Shown here: one piece after another, positions 11,360 to 21,450 of the stretch
How the letters are laid out: each line of letters starts with the position of its first letter
How positions within the stretch are numbered: position 1 is the first letter of the stretch
Source: a bacterium
GTDB lineage: Bacteria; Zhuqueibacterota; Zhuqueibacteria; Zhuqueibacterales; Geothermadaptataceae
Direction: 5' to 3'
Length of the DNA stretch: 64,000 nucleotides
Assembly (NCBI GenBank): GCA_024275575.1
Contig: JAJRYV010000076.1
Span: forward strand, 1 to 64,000
The notes under the pieces: model-generated
Seen by the model: only the letters and a program-made list of their open reading frames with translations
The model's database searches: none
Told to the model about the DNA's origin: nothing
Program-made: the position numbers and the translations under genes

Positions 11360-13282
11360 ATGATAAACAAATATGAGGTCATCGTTATTGGTGGAGGACA
11401 TGCAGGCAGTGAAGCTGCACTTGTCTCTGCCCGCATGGGCGCTAAAACGTTGCTGATGACGATGAATATTTTTACAATCGGCCAGATGTCCTGCAACCCG
11501 GCGATTGGCGGGCTTGCAAAAGGACAGTTGGTGCGTGAACTTGATGCGCTTGGCGGTGAGATGGGTATCGCCATCGATCGTACTGGAATCCAGTTTCGTA
11601 TGCTTAACAAGTCAAAAGGCCCGGCTGTTTGGTCGCCGCGAGCACAAGCGGATCGTTACAGATACGCGAATCATATTCGTTTTGCCTGCGAATTTCAGGA
11701 CAACCTCTCAATTGTTCAAGATATGGCAACCGGACTTTTGTTTGACAGGAATAAAATTATCGGTGTAAATGGGCAATTTAACGCAGAGTATTTTTCAGAT
11801 GCTGTTATTTTAACTGCGGGTACTTTTCTTGGCGGAAAAATATTTGTTGGCCTCGATGAGACCAGCGGTGGCCGGTCTGGAGAACATGCCGCTTTTGGGT
11901 TGACAGAGTCTTTACAAAAAAAAGGATTCCTGACTGCAAGATTGAAAACCGGAACACCGCCACGCCTCGATCGCCGAACAATCGATTTTGAAAAAACAGA
12001 AATTCAAGTTGGTGATGAGCCACCTCCGTTTTTTTCATTTCGGAGCAAGCCAGCAAAAATAAAACAAATTCCGTGCTTCATCACTTACACAAACAATAAA
12101 ACACATGAAATATTACGTTCCGGCCTGGACCGTTCTCCGATTTACACCGGCGCCATCAAAAGTGTCGGACCGAGATATTGCCCTTCCATCGAAGATAAAA
12201 TTGTCCGTTTCGCAGAAAAGGATCGCCACCAGATATTTCTTGAGCCGGAGGGTGAAAAAAACACTGAAATTTATGTTAATGGCTTTTCCACAAGCCTGCC
12301 GATCGAAATTCAGTATGCGGCAATCAGAACCGTGCCTGGCCTGGAAAAAGCCCAAATTATGCGTCCGGGTTATGCGGTTGAATATGATTATTTTGATCCA
12401 GCACAGCTTTCGCATACTCTTGAAACGAAACGCATTGCCGGCCTTTATTTTGCTGGTCAAATTAACGGCACAACCGGCTATGAAGAAGCAGCCGTGCAAG
12501 GATTGATGGCCGGAATAAATGCCGTTCAAAAAATCCGCGGCAACGCACCGTTTATTCTTGATCGCGGTTCTGCATATATCGGAGTGCTTATCGACGATCT
12601 CGTCACCAAAGGAACGATTGAACCGTATCGCATGTTTACTTCCCGGGCAGAACATCGACTGATTTTACGTCAGGACAATGCCGATTTGCGATTGATGACT
12701 CATGGCTACGATTTTGGATTGATTGATCAGGATGTTTATCATTCTTTTCTGTTTAAGAAGAGAATGATAAAAGATCTGCTGAGTGCTTTGCAATCAAAAT
12801 CGGTAAAACCAGGTCAAATCAACCATCTGCTTGCAGCGTCAGGAAGTTCAGAGATTAGTGAAAGCGATAAATTGTGGTCATTGCTTAAAAGGCCGGAAAT
12901 ATCAATAAAAGCGATGATTTGCGAATTTCCTGAATTACAGCCTGCCAGACAACAGAGGAAAGATGAAAATTTCTGGAAAGAGGTTGATGCCCAGGTTGAA
13001 ATTGAAGCAAAGTATGGTGGTTTTATTGTGCGTGAACAAAAAATGGTTGATCGCTTGCAAAAACTCGAATCAAAAAAATTGAATCCGGCCATTGATTATT
13101 TAAGAATTGAAAGCCTTTCCATTGAATCCCGACAAAAATTGAACAAAGTCAAACCAGTAACTCTAGCGCAGGCGTCGAGGATATCGGGAGTTTCACCGGC
13201 GGATATTACTGCACTGATGTCTTTTCTTGTAAAATCAAACCGCAATGTTTCACGTGAAACAACAGATGGAGGGGAAGCATAG
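11360..13282 (+). CDS. mnmG: tRNA uridine-5-carboxymethylaminomethyl modification enzyme MnmG
   Basis: This FAD-dependent partner of MnmE is 640 residues long. It begins [20 protein letters not shown], the dinucleotide-binding motif, then has [13 protein letters not shown]. The family signatures LKTGTPPRL and [17 protein letters not shown] are present, and the C-terminal MnmE-interacting helices follow. The last codons contain a perfect parS palindrome, so the peptide ends [12 protein letters not shown]. The TAG stop (13280-13282) overlaps an ATA codon that seems to be the natural start of rsmG. Confidence 0.97.
   Translation: MINKYEVIVIGGGHAGSEAALVSARMGAKTLLMTMNIFTIGQMSCNPAIGGLAKGQLVRELDALGGEMGIAIDRTGIQFRMLNKSKGPAVWSPRAQADRYRYANHIRFACEFQDNLSIVQDMATGLLFDRNKIIGVNGQFNAEYFSDAVILTAGTFLGGKIFVGLDETSGGRSGEHAAFGLTESLQKKGFLTARLKTGTPPRLDRRTIDFEKTEIQVGDEPPPFFSFRSKPAKIKQIPCFITYTNNKTHEILRSGLDRSPIYTGAIKSVGPRYCPSIEDKIVRFAEKDRHQIFLEPEGEKNTEIYVNGFSTSLPIEIQYAAIRTVPGLEKAQIMRPGYAVEYDYFDPAQLSHTLETKRIAGLYFAGQINGTTGYEEAAVQGLMAGINAVQKIRGNAPFILDRGSAYIGVLIDDLVTKGTIEPYRMFTSRAEHRLILRQDNADLRLMTHGYDFGLIDQDVYHSFLFKKRMIKDLLSALQSKSVKPGQINHLLAASGSSEISESDKLWSLLKRPEISIKAMICEFPELQPARQQRKDENFWKEVDAQVEIEAKYGGFIVREQKMVDRLQKLESKKLNPAIDYLRIESLSIESRQKLNKVKPVTLAQASRISGVSPADITALMSFLVKSNRNVSRETTDGGEA
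13246..13261. other. parS site 2 (perfect palindrome)
   Basis: TGTTTCACGTGAAACA, a full 16-of-16 match to the consensus parS, embedded in the 3' end of the mnmG coding sequence. With the site at 11327 it makes a pair 1.9 kb apart near the origin. Confidence 0.93.
13268..13272 (+). promoter_or_regulatory. Strong Shine-Dalgarno pointing at an ATA codon (rsmG)
   Basis: GGAGG at 13268-13272 is followed by six bases and then ATA at 13279-13281, which opens the rsmG frame. No ATG, GTG or TTG lies at this distance in that frame; the first usable codon is TTG 13303, which has no ribosome site of its own. Confidence 0.55.
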
Positions 13283-13302
13283 AACCCGACAAGTTAGATC
13301 GG

Positions 13303-13941
13303 TTGAGCAGTATTCTACTCGAAAAATACGAATTCGATGCATCTGTTTTTCACCAACGGCTGATTCTTTTTCAGCAGTTATTATTCGAGCAGAACAAAAT
13401 TACTCAGCTTATTTCGAGAAAAGATGAACCGTTTTTTTTTGAACGCCACGTTTTGGAATGTTTTGCTCCAACGCTTGCGATCGATTTTTCACGGGTTAAA
13501 ACCGTGATTGATCTCGGAACCGGGGCGGGTTTGCCCGGAATTCTTTTTGCAATTCTATTCCCGGAGTTGCCTGTTATTCTTGTAGATTCAAAATTTCGCC
13601 GGGTTGATTTTTTGAAGGAATCTGTGCAGGTATGTGGATTAGATAATGTGAAAATATTTTGGAGCCGAATTGAACATCTATCCTTACCGAAGTTTTCTCA
13701 AGGTGTTATCGTGATTGCGCGCGCGGTTTCATCTCTATTGAATTTATGGTTGTGGAGTGCCCCGTTGTTTCGAAAAAATGCATGCGTTTTACTGGCGATG
13801 AAAGGTGGAAGTTTAGACGAAGAAATTGCGGTGTTGCAACGAAAATTCCCCACTATTCATGTTGAAAAAATAAGCTATGACCCGCGCCTTGTAGAAGCAT
13901 TCACTCAACGAGTTTTAGTCAAAATAAAAGCAAAAGGATGA
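13303..13941 (+). CDS. rsmG: 16S rRNA (guanine-N7) methyltransferase RsmG
   Basis: RsmG (GidB) methylates G527 of 16S rRNA using S-adenosylmethionine. The protein has the Rossmann motif VIDLGTGAGLPGI, then VILVDSKFRRVDFL and VIVIARAVSSL, all typical. The first standard start is TTG 13303 (212 residues, close to the family length). The only good ribosome site suggests initiation at ATA 13279, which would add eight residues (EPDKLDR after the initiator). The gene ends in an ATGA overlap with the murQ region. parA and parB, often next here, are absent. Confidence 0.93.
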   Translation: MSSILLEKYEFDASVFHQRLILFQQLLFEQNKITQLISRKDEPFFFERHVLECFAPTLAIDFSRVKTVIDLGTGAGLPGILFAILFPELPVILVDSKFRRVDFLKESVQVCGLDNVKIFWSRIEHLSLPKFSQGVIVIARAVSSLLNLWLWSAPLFRKNACVLLAMKGGSLDEEIAVLQRKFPTIHVEKISYDPRLVEAFTQRVLVKIKAKG

Positions 13942-13946
13942 TTTTG

Positions 13947-14858
13947 ATGAGCCAGGCCGTTTATGATGAAATAAAAAATCTCGTCACAGAGTCTCAAAAT
14001 GAAAATACAAAAAATATCGATACTGCTACTGTTGAAGAAATTTTAAACCTGATCAACCGGGAAGACCATCGAATTCCGGCAATCGTCGCACGAGAGATTC
14101 CTTATATTGCCAAAGCTGTAAATATCTGTGTGGAAATTTTTAAAAATGGCGGCCATTTGTTCTACGTCGGCGCCGGAACAAGTGGCCGGCTGGGCGTTTT
14201 GGATGCCTCGGAATGCCCGCCGACTTTTGGTAGCGATCCTGAAATGGTGCAGGGTGTCATCGCCGGGGGATATAAAGCATTGAGTGCCGCCATGGAAGGT
14301 GCTGAAGATAAGTACGAGCAAGGAGCCATCGATTTACGAAATGCTGGATTTTGCAAAAAAGACGTGGTTTGCGGAATAGCAGCAAGCAAACGAACGCCTT
14401 ACGTTCTCGGTGCCGTAGATTATGGCATCTCTGTCGGTGCGAAATCGTTATATGTCACCTGCAATCCACGGGAAAAGTTTGATATTCCCGTAGATGTGGC
14501 AATTTGTACCGTGGTCGGCCCGGAGGTTGTGATGGGCAGCATGCGTATGAAGGCCGGCACTGCAACAAAATTAGTGCTGAATATGCTTACAACGGCTTCA
14601 ATGATTCGCCTCGGAAAAACCTATGGGAATATGATGGTTGATCTGATGATGACTTCAAAAAAGCTCGAAGAACGGTCAAAAAGAACGGTAATGTTAGTCG
14701 CAGGTTTAGACTATGAGGCGTCTGCCGAACTTTTGCATGCTGCTAATGGCCATGTGAAAACAGCGCTTGTAATGACTCTTGCAGGTGTTAATATGCAGGA
14801 AGCGCAAAAAAGACTGAAATTAGCAGATGGATTCGTGAGAAAGGCACTTGAACTTTAA
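13947..14858 (+). CDS. murQ: N-acetylmuramic acid 6-phosphate etherase
   Basis: MurQ cleaves the lactyl ether of MurNAc-6-phosphate, giving GlcNAc-6-phosphate and D-lactate during recycling of cell-wall sugars. The SIS-domain protein of 303 residues has the signatures GAGTSGRLGVLDASECPPTF and GIAASKRTPYVLGA, and SMRMKAGTATKLVLNML. An ATG at 13938 overlaps the rsmG stop but is hard against AAAAGG. ATG 13947 has better spacing from that site and fits the family start. No MurNAc transporter or kinase is adjacent, so the supply of substrate is not visible here. Confidence 0.93.
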   Translation: MSQAVYDEIKNLVTESQNENTKNIDTATVEEILNLINREDHRIPAIVAREIPYIAKAVNICVEIFKNGGHLFYVGAGTSGRLGVLDASECPPTFGSDPEMVQGVIAGGYKALSAAMEGAEDKYEQGAIDLRNAGFCKKDVVCGIAASKRTPYVLGAVDYGISVGAKSLYVTCNPREKFDIPVDVAICTVVGPEVVMGSMRMKAGTATKLVLNMLTTASMIRLGKTYGNMMVDLMMTSKKLEERSKRTVMLVAGLDYEASAELLHAANGHVKTALVMTLAGVNMQEAQKRLKLADGFVRKALEL

Positions 14859-14860
14859 CC

Positions 14861-17800
14861 ATGACCAGTCATCTTCTGCCTCTCGTTGATGAAATAGAAA
14901 AACTTGATATTTTTTCCCGAGCAATAAATCAGTTCAAACCAGGGGACGATCTGGAAATTGTCGCCGCGGTAGGCGCATTGCGCCCATTGCTTGTTTCCAC
15001 TCTTTATAAAAAAAACGATCTCACCTTTTTATATTTGTTTGATTCGATCGCTGTTGCACAGCGTATCATGATTGATCTAGCCCTGTTAACAAGCGAATCA
15101 GATGTTATGTTGTTTCCTGAAAAGCGGAAGAGCCGCTGGGGAAAAGACGACATGCACATCATTTCCCAACAAGCCGGTGTGCTCCAGGCACTTTCGCAGC
15201 AACAAAAAAAAATTATTATTTCCACTGTGAATGCATTGAAAACACCGGTGCGCAGCCCGAAAGAACTCGACATCGATATTATTAATCTGAAAGCCCAGGA
15301 AGAATCAGATTTCGAAATTTTACTGGAATGTTTAACACAGGCAGATTATAATCGTTGTGACATTGTCGAAAAACCAGGCGATTTTGCTGTGCGCGGTGGC
15401 ATTGTCGACGCCTTCCCTTATACCGCATCCAGCCCTGTGCGTGTAGAGTTCTGGGGAAATCTGGTAGAATCCATTCGTGAGTTTGAAATTCAGACACAAC
15501 GTTCAATCCGCAACATTGAAAAAGTGAGTTTGCTGCCAAACCCGAGTTTAGAAGCGGAAAAAGCAGCAACATTGTTGGAACATTTACACTTACAAGTAGT
15601 TGTTTCTTATGATAATACACCAGAAATACTCAAGCAGCTTGATCAATTAGATGTTCTTGATAAGTTTTTGAATCTAAAGAAGTTAGTTGGTTTTTTACGA
15701 CAACGGCAAAGTCTATATTTTTCACCGATAAAAGGTTGCTTCGCTAAACAAAATATTAATTTCGCTGCAAAGCATCACCGGCCGTACAAAGGGAATATTA
15801 AACTGTTGGCAGACGACCTGATCGGAGAATTTTCAACAGCAATAGCTCAAAAAAATTATTTCCTTTGTGATTCGCCGCAACATGCCGTGCAAATGAGAGA
15901 GCTCTTTTCCGAATATGGTGTTCTGCCACAACAGGTGCAGGTGCTCGATAACGGACTTGATGAAGGCTTTAGTCTCGATTCTGCGGAATTGAAGGTTTTC
16001 ACGGATCATGAGTTTTTTGGGCGTATTCGCCATCGCCCGGCAGCCCAACGATTCAAAACAGGCCTTTCACCCAAACAATTAAAAACGCTCAATATCGGTG
16101 ATTTTGTCGTGCATACGGACCACGGAATAGGACGATTCTCAGGATTAAAGAAAATCAAAGTTGCCGGTCATGAACGTGAATGTCTGGTTTTGGATTATAC
16201 TGACGGTGATAAACTCTATGTCCGCCTTGATCACATGGACCGTGTGCGAAAATATTCTGCCAAAGAAGGTATCGCTCCTAAAATTCACAAGTTGGGAGCG
16301 CAGGAATGGAATCGTTTAAAAAAACGCACCAAAGCAAAAATTCAAAATATGGCCAAAGAACTGGTGCAGCTTTACGCCATGCGTTTGCGACAAAAAGGCC
16401 ATTCATTTTCTCCCGACACTACTTGGCAAAAGGATTTGGAAGCTTCTTTTCAGTTTGAAGATACAGAAGACCAGCGTCGATCGACAGCAGAGATTAAAAA
16501 AGACATGGAAAAAAGCAACCCTATGGATCGATTGCTTTGCGGTGATGTGGGTTATGGAAAAACCGAGGTCGCCATTCGAGCTGCGTTCAAAACCGTTCTC
16601 GATGGTAAACAGGTGGCGGTGCTCGTGCCCACGACGATTCTTGCAGAACAACATAATTTGACATTTTGTGATCGTTTTCGCCGCTATCCTGTCCGGGTGG
16701 AAGCCATCTCTCGTTTTCGCAAGCCTGCGGAACAGCGGAGAATTCTTCAGGCGCTCAAGGAAGGTAAGGTCGATATTCTGGTCGGTACGCACCGCTTGTT
16801 GTCGAAAGATGTGGAATTTGCTGATCTCGGACTACTCATTATCGATGAGGAACAACGCTTTGGCGTGCGACATAAAGAAAAACTGAAACGCATGCGTATC
16901 AATGTCGATGTGTTATCTTTGAGCGCGACACCGATTCCACGGACATTGCATATGTCGTTGCTCGGCGTTCGTGACATGTCTCAAATCAACACACCACCGA
17001 TGGACCGGTTACCGGTGACAACTGAAACCATCGAATTCGATGAGAAATTGCTACGCCGTGCAATTCAATATGAAATTCAGCGCGGTGGCCAGATATTCTT
17101 CGTTCACAATCGGGTTGAATCCATTTATAATGTGGCTGATAAAATTGCTGCATTGGTGCCGGCGGCCAGCATAACCGTGGGACACGGACAAATGCGCGAA
17201 ACGGAGCTGGAACGGGTGATGAAAGCATTCATGGCAAAAGAATATGATATTCTCGTTGCCACGATGATCATCGAATCCGGGCTGGATATGCCGAATGTCA
17301 ATACGATTATCATCAACCGCGCTGATAAATTTGGCTTGGCGCAATTATATCAGTTGCGTGGCCGGGTCGGCCGGGCGGATAAGCAAGCCTATTGTTATCT
17401 CATCGTGCCGCCGTTGAAATCGTTGACCCCGGAAGCCATTCGTCGTCTCGAAACGATTGAAGAATTTACCGACCTCGGCAGTGGATTTCAAATTGCGATG
17501 CGGGATCTCGAAATTCGTGGCGCCGGCAGTATCTTGGGCGGAGAACAAAGCGGTTTTATCGAATCTCTCGGCTTTGATACTTATATGCAAATTCTTGAGG
17601 AAGCCATTCTTGAATTTAAAAATGAAGAAAAACGAAATGGCCTGTCACAGAAAAATCTTCCCGGCGAATGTAAAATAGATGCGGATGTTGATGCTTATCT
17701 GCCGGAAAAATATGTTGCGCAGGCATCCGAAAGAGTTGATATTTACCGAAGGCTGGCGCACGCAGGAAAAGCCGGGCCCATAGACGAATTGATCGATGAA

Positions 17801-18136
17801 CTGCGTGATAAATTCGGTCGTTTGCCGGATGAAGCCGAAAATCTTTTGCGAATTTCGCTGTTGCGCATTCTTGGCCGGTTAAACGGTTTCATGACGATTC
17901 AACTGCGTGAAAACCATGCTCGGTTAATTGTCGCACCGCAATTTATTGGAAAAGATGAAGAAGAGTTTAAACCGTGGCTCGGCAAAATCGTTTCTGTTGC
18001 ACCGGGTGAAGTTGAATTTGCCCCCGGAGGGAATTTTGAAATCAAACTTTTTTTTAACACTGGAAATCCGGCTCCATTGCAATCGCTGGTGGCTTTTTTA
18101 AGGGAACTACTCAACGAGGAAGACAGAAATGGTTGA
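14861..18136 (+). CDS. mfd: Transcription-repair coupling factor Mfd
   Basis: Mfd displaces RNA polymerase stalled at DNA lesions and recruits UvrA. The 1091 residues show the UvrB-homology region at the N-terminus ([10 protein letters not shown]), the RNA-polymerase-interacting CarD-like domain ([19 protein letters not shown]), and the RecG-like helicase core with Walker [22 protein letters not shown] box [12 protein letters not shown], and motifs [14 protein letters not shown] and QLRGRVGR. It starts with ATG 14861, three bases after the murQ stop. Its 3' end overlaps the next gene by eight bases. Confidence 0.98.
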   Translation: MTSHLLPLVDEIEKLDIFSRAINQFKPGDDLEIVAAVGALRPLLVSTLYKKNDLTFLYLFDSIAVAQRIMIDLALLTSESDVMLFPEKRKSRWGKDDMHIISQQAGVLQALSQQQKKIIISTVNALKTPVRSPKELDIDIINLKAQEESDFEILLECLTQADYNRCDIVEKPGDFAVRGGIVDAFPYTASSPVRVEFWGNLVESIREFEIQTQRSIRNIEKVSLLPNPSLEAEKAATLLEHLHLQVVVSYDNTPEILKQLDQLDVLDKFLNLKKLVGFLRQRQSLYFSPIKGCFAKQNINFAAKHHRPYKGNIKLLADDLIGEFSTAIAQKNYFLCDSPQHAVQMRELFSEYGVLPQQVQVLDNGLDEGFSLDSAELKVFTDHEFFGRIRHRPAAQRFKTGLSPKQLKTLNIGDFVVHTDHGIGRFSGLKKIKVAGHERECLVLDYTDGDKLYVRLDHMDRVRKYSAKEGIAPKIHKLGAQEWNRLKKRTKAKIQNMAKELVQLYAMRLRQKGHSFSPDTTWQKDLEASFQFEDTEDQRRSTAEIKKDMEKSNPMDRLLCGDVGYGKTEVAIRAAFKTVLDGKQVAVLVPTTILAEQHNLTFCDRFRRYPVRVEAISRFRKPAEQRRILQALKEGKVDILVGTHRLLSKDVEFADLGLLIIDEEQRFGVRHKEKLKRMRINVDVLSLSATPIPRTLHMSLLGVRDMSQINTPPMDRLPVTTETIEFDEKLLRRAIQYEIQRGGQIFFVHNRVESIYNVADKIAALVPAASITVGHGQMRETELERVMKAFMAKEYDILVATMIIESGLDMPNVNTIIINRADKFGLAQLYQLRGRVGRADKQAYCYLIVPPLKSLTPEAIRRLETIEEFTDLGSGFQIAMRDLEIRGAGSILGGEQSGFIESLGFDTYMQILEEAILEFKNEEKRNGLSQKNLPGECKIDADVDAYLPEKYVAQASERVDIYRRLAHAGKAGPIDELIDELRDKFGRLPDEAENLLRISLLRILGRLNGFMTIQLRENHARLIVAPQFIGKDEEEFKPWLGKIVSVAPGEVEFAPGGNFEIKLFFNTGNPAPLQSLVAFLRELLNEEDRNG

Positions 18137-19100
18137 TTTATGGAACCGTGCTAAAATAATGCGTCATACTGTTTTACTTGTTGCACTTCTTGCGATCTTT
18201 TTTGCGTGTGAAAAACAATCACACGAAATTCTGGTGGCAAAAGTAGATAATAAAAACATTTTTGACACTGCAATCGTCGAAAGTTTTAAAAAGTTGATAC
18301 CACAGCCGGATGCGAGAAACTTTAATCGTGTTGCCGCACTGGAATTGTTACAGCATATTATCGAAAAAAAAATCATTTTGAACGATGCAGCCGCTCATGG
18401 TTTTATCGATGATGTGCGCATTAAAAAGAGTTTGGCAAAAATAAGAAACCTTGTATATTACCTGGCGGCCAGACAACAGTTTCTTCTCCGCAACAAAACT
18501 AAAACAAAAGCACAGCAAGAAGCCGTTCTTCGGGTGGAATCTCAAAAATTGCTTCAAAAATACGGATTCGTTTTAAATGAAGAAGAAATAGAGAAATCTT
18601 TTCCCGAGATTAAAAAACAAAATGGGCCTGTTGATGAATTGCTGACGTCTCGGGTTTTGGCTGAATTTAATGGGGGAAAAGTTTTTCTTTCTGACTTGAG
18701 AATCGCCGATGAGACCACCAATAGTATAAAAGAATTTCGGCGCCATGTTTTTGCAATCGCCAGGAAAAAAGTGTTTGCAGTCTGGGCGGTTAAAAATAAA
18801 TTGCATGAGAAGAGAAGTATCATCGCACAAGTCGAGGACGAGCAGAAAAACTTCATCCTGGAAAAATATGAACTGGTGCAATTCAATAGATTTCTGAAAT
18901 CGATAAATAGAAAACGTCTGAATATTTCAAACTCATCATTATCGAGTTTTACTAAAAAGATGAATCCACGGCAAATTGAAAGGTGGAACAATTACCGCAG
19001 CTCATGGATTGAAAATATCAAAAAAAGACATAAAATAATGCTGTCGGAAAAAGGCCTGCAAATCGCGATTGCAAAAATTCAGCGATTGAGGGCGAAATGA
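18129..19100 (+). CDS. Putative lipoprotein, SurA-N-like, no visible PPIase domain
   Basis: This 323-residue protein is first of three envelope genes. The N-terminus [20 protein letters not shown] continues into a hydrophobic stretch ending FFAC, a weak lipobox, so it is probably a lipoprotein. The following VAKVDNKNIFDTAIVESF resembles the opening strand-helix of SurA-type chaperones, and the rest is helical and basic. I see no parvulin active-site pattern. A ribosome site AGGAAG lies six bases before ATG 18129, which favours this start over ATG 18159. The gene overlaps mfd by eight bases and the next gene by ATGA. A chaperone role is inferred from context. Confidence 0.7.
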   Translation: MVDLWNRAKIMRHTVLLVALLAIFFACEKQSHEILVAKVDNKNIFDTAIVESFKKLIPQPDARNFNRVAALELLQHIIEKKIILNDAAAHGFIDDVRIKKSLAKIRNLVYYLAARQQFLLRNKTKTKAQQEAVLRVESQKLLQKYGFVLNEEEIEKSFPEIKKQNGPVDELLTSRVLAEFNGGKVFLSDLRIADETTNSIKEFRRHVFAIARKKVFAVWAVKNKLHEKRSIIAQVEDEQKNFILEKYELVQFNRFLKSINRKRLNISNSSLSSFTKKMNPRQIERWNNYRSSWIENIKKRHKIMLSEKGLQIAIAKIQRLRAK

Positions 19101-19990
19101 GGAATGCAGTGCGACGTACAAGGTTTAAGTTTTTTATTGTTCTGATTTTGTTTTCTGGTTGTGCTGAGAAAAAAGAAAAAAGCCCGATCATCGTGCGAAT
19201 AGGTAACCAGACGCTGACAGTGGCCGATCTGCAATCGAGTTTGCCAAAAGAAACCAAAGCAACGATGAGCAGAGACGATATCCGTGAATATGTTCGTTCC
19301 TGGATGAACAACCAAATTCTTTATCAGGAAGGCATGCGCAAGGGATACGGCAATGATCCCGATATCCTCAGACGGGTAGAGAATTACCGCATGCTGCTCA
19401 TCGGTTCAGCTTATATCGATAAGCATCTCGGGGAGGAAATCACATTTGCTGATACCGTTGTTCAAAATTATTATGAAGCAAATGGGGATGATTTCACCCG
19501 CAAAGACGATGAGGTCTATTTATATCACATCCTTATGCCAACTAAAAAACAGGCAGACTCAGTTTATAATTTAATCCGCTACAGCAGGCAGCCATTCGAT
19601 TCGATGGCGCAAAAAATCGCCTCGCTGCAGCAGCTAAAAAAAGAAGAGTGGGATCTGGGTTATGTCTCGCAAGGCATGCTGCTGGATAAACTTTACAGAG
19701 CTGTGCGCAAGCGGCGTGTCGGATTACCCACACGGGCGATTGAAACCGATTTCGGTTTTCATCTTTTACAAGTCCGAGATCGCAAACGCAAAGGAACACA
19801 GCGGGAATTGGACGATGTTTATGATGAAATCCTTTCACGCTTGCGTCATATCAACCGAAATGAGCGCTACAGGCAGCATCTGAGTTTGTTGAAAAATGGC
19901 GCTACAATTGAGACGAATTTCCAATTGATCGATTCGATGCCCCTGGATTCGCTATTATACAAAACGAATTTTACAACCCAAAGTGAGTGA
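19097..19990 (+). CDS. Parvulin-type peptidyl-prolyl isomerase lipoprotein
   Basis: This 297-residue protein has a clear lipobox, LFSGC, after a signal sequence, so it should be anchored to a membrane outside the cytoplasm. It has a SurA/PrsA-like N-domain (VRIGNQTLTVADLQSSL) and a central parvulin-like domain (YLYHILMPTKKQADSVYNLI to ETDFGFHLLQVRDRK). The core GG-motif of parvulins is poorly conserved (WDLGYVSQGML), so catalytic activity is uncertain. It overlaps the preceding gene (ATGA) and lies three bases before surA. It probably helps fold exported proteins. Confidence 0.8.
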   Translation: MRNAVRRTRFKFFIVLILFSGCAEKKEKSPIIVRIGNQTLTVADLQSSLPKETKATMSRDDIREYVRSWMNNQILYQEGMRKGYGNDPDILRRVENYRMLLIGSAYIDKHLGEEITFADTVVQNYYEANGDDFTRKDDEVYLYHILMPTKKQADSVYNLIRYSRQPFDSMAQKIASLQQLKKEEWDLGYVSQGMLLDKLYRAVRKRRVGLPTRAIETDFGFHLLQVRDRKRKGTQRELDDVYDEILSRLRHINRNERYRQHLSLLKNGATIETNFQLIDSMPLDSLLYKTNFTTQSE

Positions 19991-19993
19991 GAG

Positions 19994-20950
19994 ATGCGCA
20001 AATTTATAATTTTATGTTTATTCTATGTCATGTCCATACCGCTGCGATCACAGGATTTGCTCGACCGTATTGTTGCGATCGTCGATGATAATATCATTCT
20101 ACAATCGGAATTGATGCAGTACACACGGCAATATGCGATGCAGGCGCGAATCGATTTGCGGAGCAACCCCGAGCGTTTGACAGCATTGCAAGATCAGGTT
20201 TTGAAAGAATTGATTACTTCAAAAATCCTTCTTGTAAAAGCCCGTGAAGACAGTGTTGAAATCGATGAAAAACAGGTCAGCTCGGCCCTCGATGACCAGA
20301 TAAACAACATGATTCAGCAGGTGGGATCGCAAGAAAAACTGGAAAAGGAATTTGGCTTTCCCATGCGAATTATCCGCAAGCGTTTTCGTGAACAGATTGA
20401 AGAAAATGCCCTGGTGACCGCATTAAAACAAAAGAAACTCTCAGAAATCCGAATGTCCCGGAGAGAAGTCAATCAATTTTACGAGACGATGAAAGACTCT
20501 CTGCCAGACGTACCGCCAACAGCTAATTTGAGCCACATTCTCATCTCCGTCAAAGCCGGGGGCGCTGCCCGGCAGATTGCACTTGAAAAAATCAAAAAGA
20601 TTCAAAAGCAATTGCAGGAGGGCGCTGATTTTGCAGAATTGGCACGCCAGTATTCCGAAGATCCGGGATCAAAAAGCCGCGGTGGCGATCTGGGATTTAC
20701 CTCCCGCGGAGAATTTGTTAAACCCTATGAAGAAGCTGCTTTTACCATGAAAACCGGCGAAGTCTCCGATATCGTGGAAAGTCAGTTTGGATTTCATCTC
20801 ATCGAGGTACTCGACCGTCGCGGTGAAAAAGTGCATACACGGCATTGTTTGATTCAATTGCCCATCTCCCCCGAGGATGAAAAAAGAACGATTGCCAAAC
20901 TCGACTCGATTCGTGCTGATATCATCAGCGGCAGAATAAATTTTACCTAA
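19994..20950 (+). CDS. surA: SurA-like periplasmic chaperone / PPIase, 5' part ending at a premature TAA
   Basis: SurA escorts outer-membrane proteins across the periplasm. A signal peptide (MRKFIILCLFYVMSIPLRSQ) is followed by the SurA N-domain (LLDRIVAIVDDNIILQSEL). A first parvulin domain runs from ANLSHILISVKAGG through FAELARQYSEDPGSKSRGG to QFGFHLIEVLDRRG. A second parvulin domain begins (HTRHCLIQLPISPED) but is cut by TAA at 20948-20950 after 318 residues. The same frame continues as good parvulin sequence to 21271, so the intact gene would be 425 codons. The truncated product keeps the chaperone part and one full PPIase domain and may still work. Confidence 0.88.
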   Translation: MRKFIILCLFYVMSIPLRSQDLLDRIVAIVDDNIILQSELMQYTRQYAMQARIDLRSNPERLTALQDQVLKELITSKILLVKAREDSVEIDEKQVSSALDDQINNMIQQVGSQEKLEKEFGFPMRIIRKRFREQIEENALVTALKQKKLSEIRMSRREVNQFYETMKDSLPDVPPTANLSHILISVKAGGAARQIALEKIKKIQKQLQEGADFAELARQYSEDPGSKSRGGDLGFTSRGEFVKPYEEAAFTMKTGEVSDIVESQFGFHLIEVLDRRGEKVHTRHCLIQLPISPEDEKRTIAKLDSIRADIISGRINFT

Positions 20951-21271
20951 GCCGCCAAAAAATATTCTGAGGATCCCCAATCGCGGGAAACCGGCGGTAA
21001 TCTCGGCTGGTTCGAAATCGATCAAATTTCAATTCCGGAATTTCGCCAATTGGCTAATACGCTAAAAGCGGGCGAAATTTCAGCGCCGTTCAAAGGGCCG
21101 ACAGGCTTTCACATCGTGCGATTAAACGAGCGCAAGGAAGCGCGGAAAATTTCACCTGTGGAAGATTTTGATACCCTGCATATGTGGGCGCTCAACCGAA
21201 AACAGACACAACTTTTTAAAGATTGGATCGAGAAGTTGCGCGGTGAGTTATTTATCAAAATCAACAGATGA
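20951..21271 (+). pseudogene. surA: 3' part of surA, in frame after the premature stop
   Basis: Reading on after the TAA in the same frame gives AAKKYSEDPQSRETGGNLGW and then GPTGFHIVRLNERKEARKI, the second half of a parvulin domain, ending at TGA 21269-21271. It aligns with FAELARQYSEDPGSKSRGG of the first domain, with the stop at the place of Glu. No ribosome site or good start lies at its 5' end, so independent translation is unlikely. It is expressed only if the stop is read through or is a sequence error. Confidence 0.8.
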
Positions 21272-21348
21272 ACCCATCGTTATGCCCGGCCGGTTCCAGC
21301 CTTACACGAAACCTGGAACGAGCAGTGAAATCAGAAAGTTGGGAATAA

Positions 21349-21374
21349 GGCTTCTTCCGCGTGAAGAAGCTTTA
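21349..21374 (+). terminator. Hairpin, possible weak terminator after surA
   Basis: Stem GCTTCTTC (21350-21357), loop CGCGT, stem GAAGAAGC (21363-21370), followed by TTTATCATTT. The T-run is short. It lies in the 179-bp gap between surA and the DUF456 gene, which otherwise holds nothing I recognise. Confidence 0.4.
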
Positions 21375-21450
21375 TCATTTCAGGCTTAAGTCAGGCGAGA
21401 TTGAACAAAGTGTCGATGTTTAATGTCGAACAACAAAAAGATAGCGAAAG

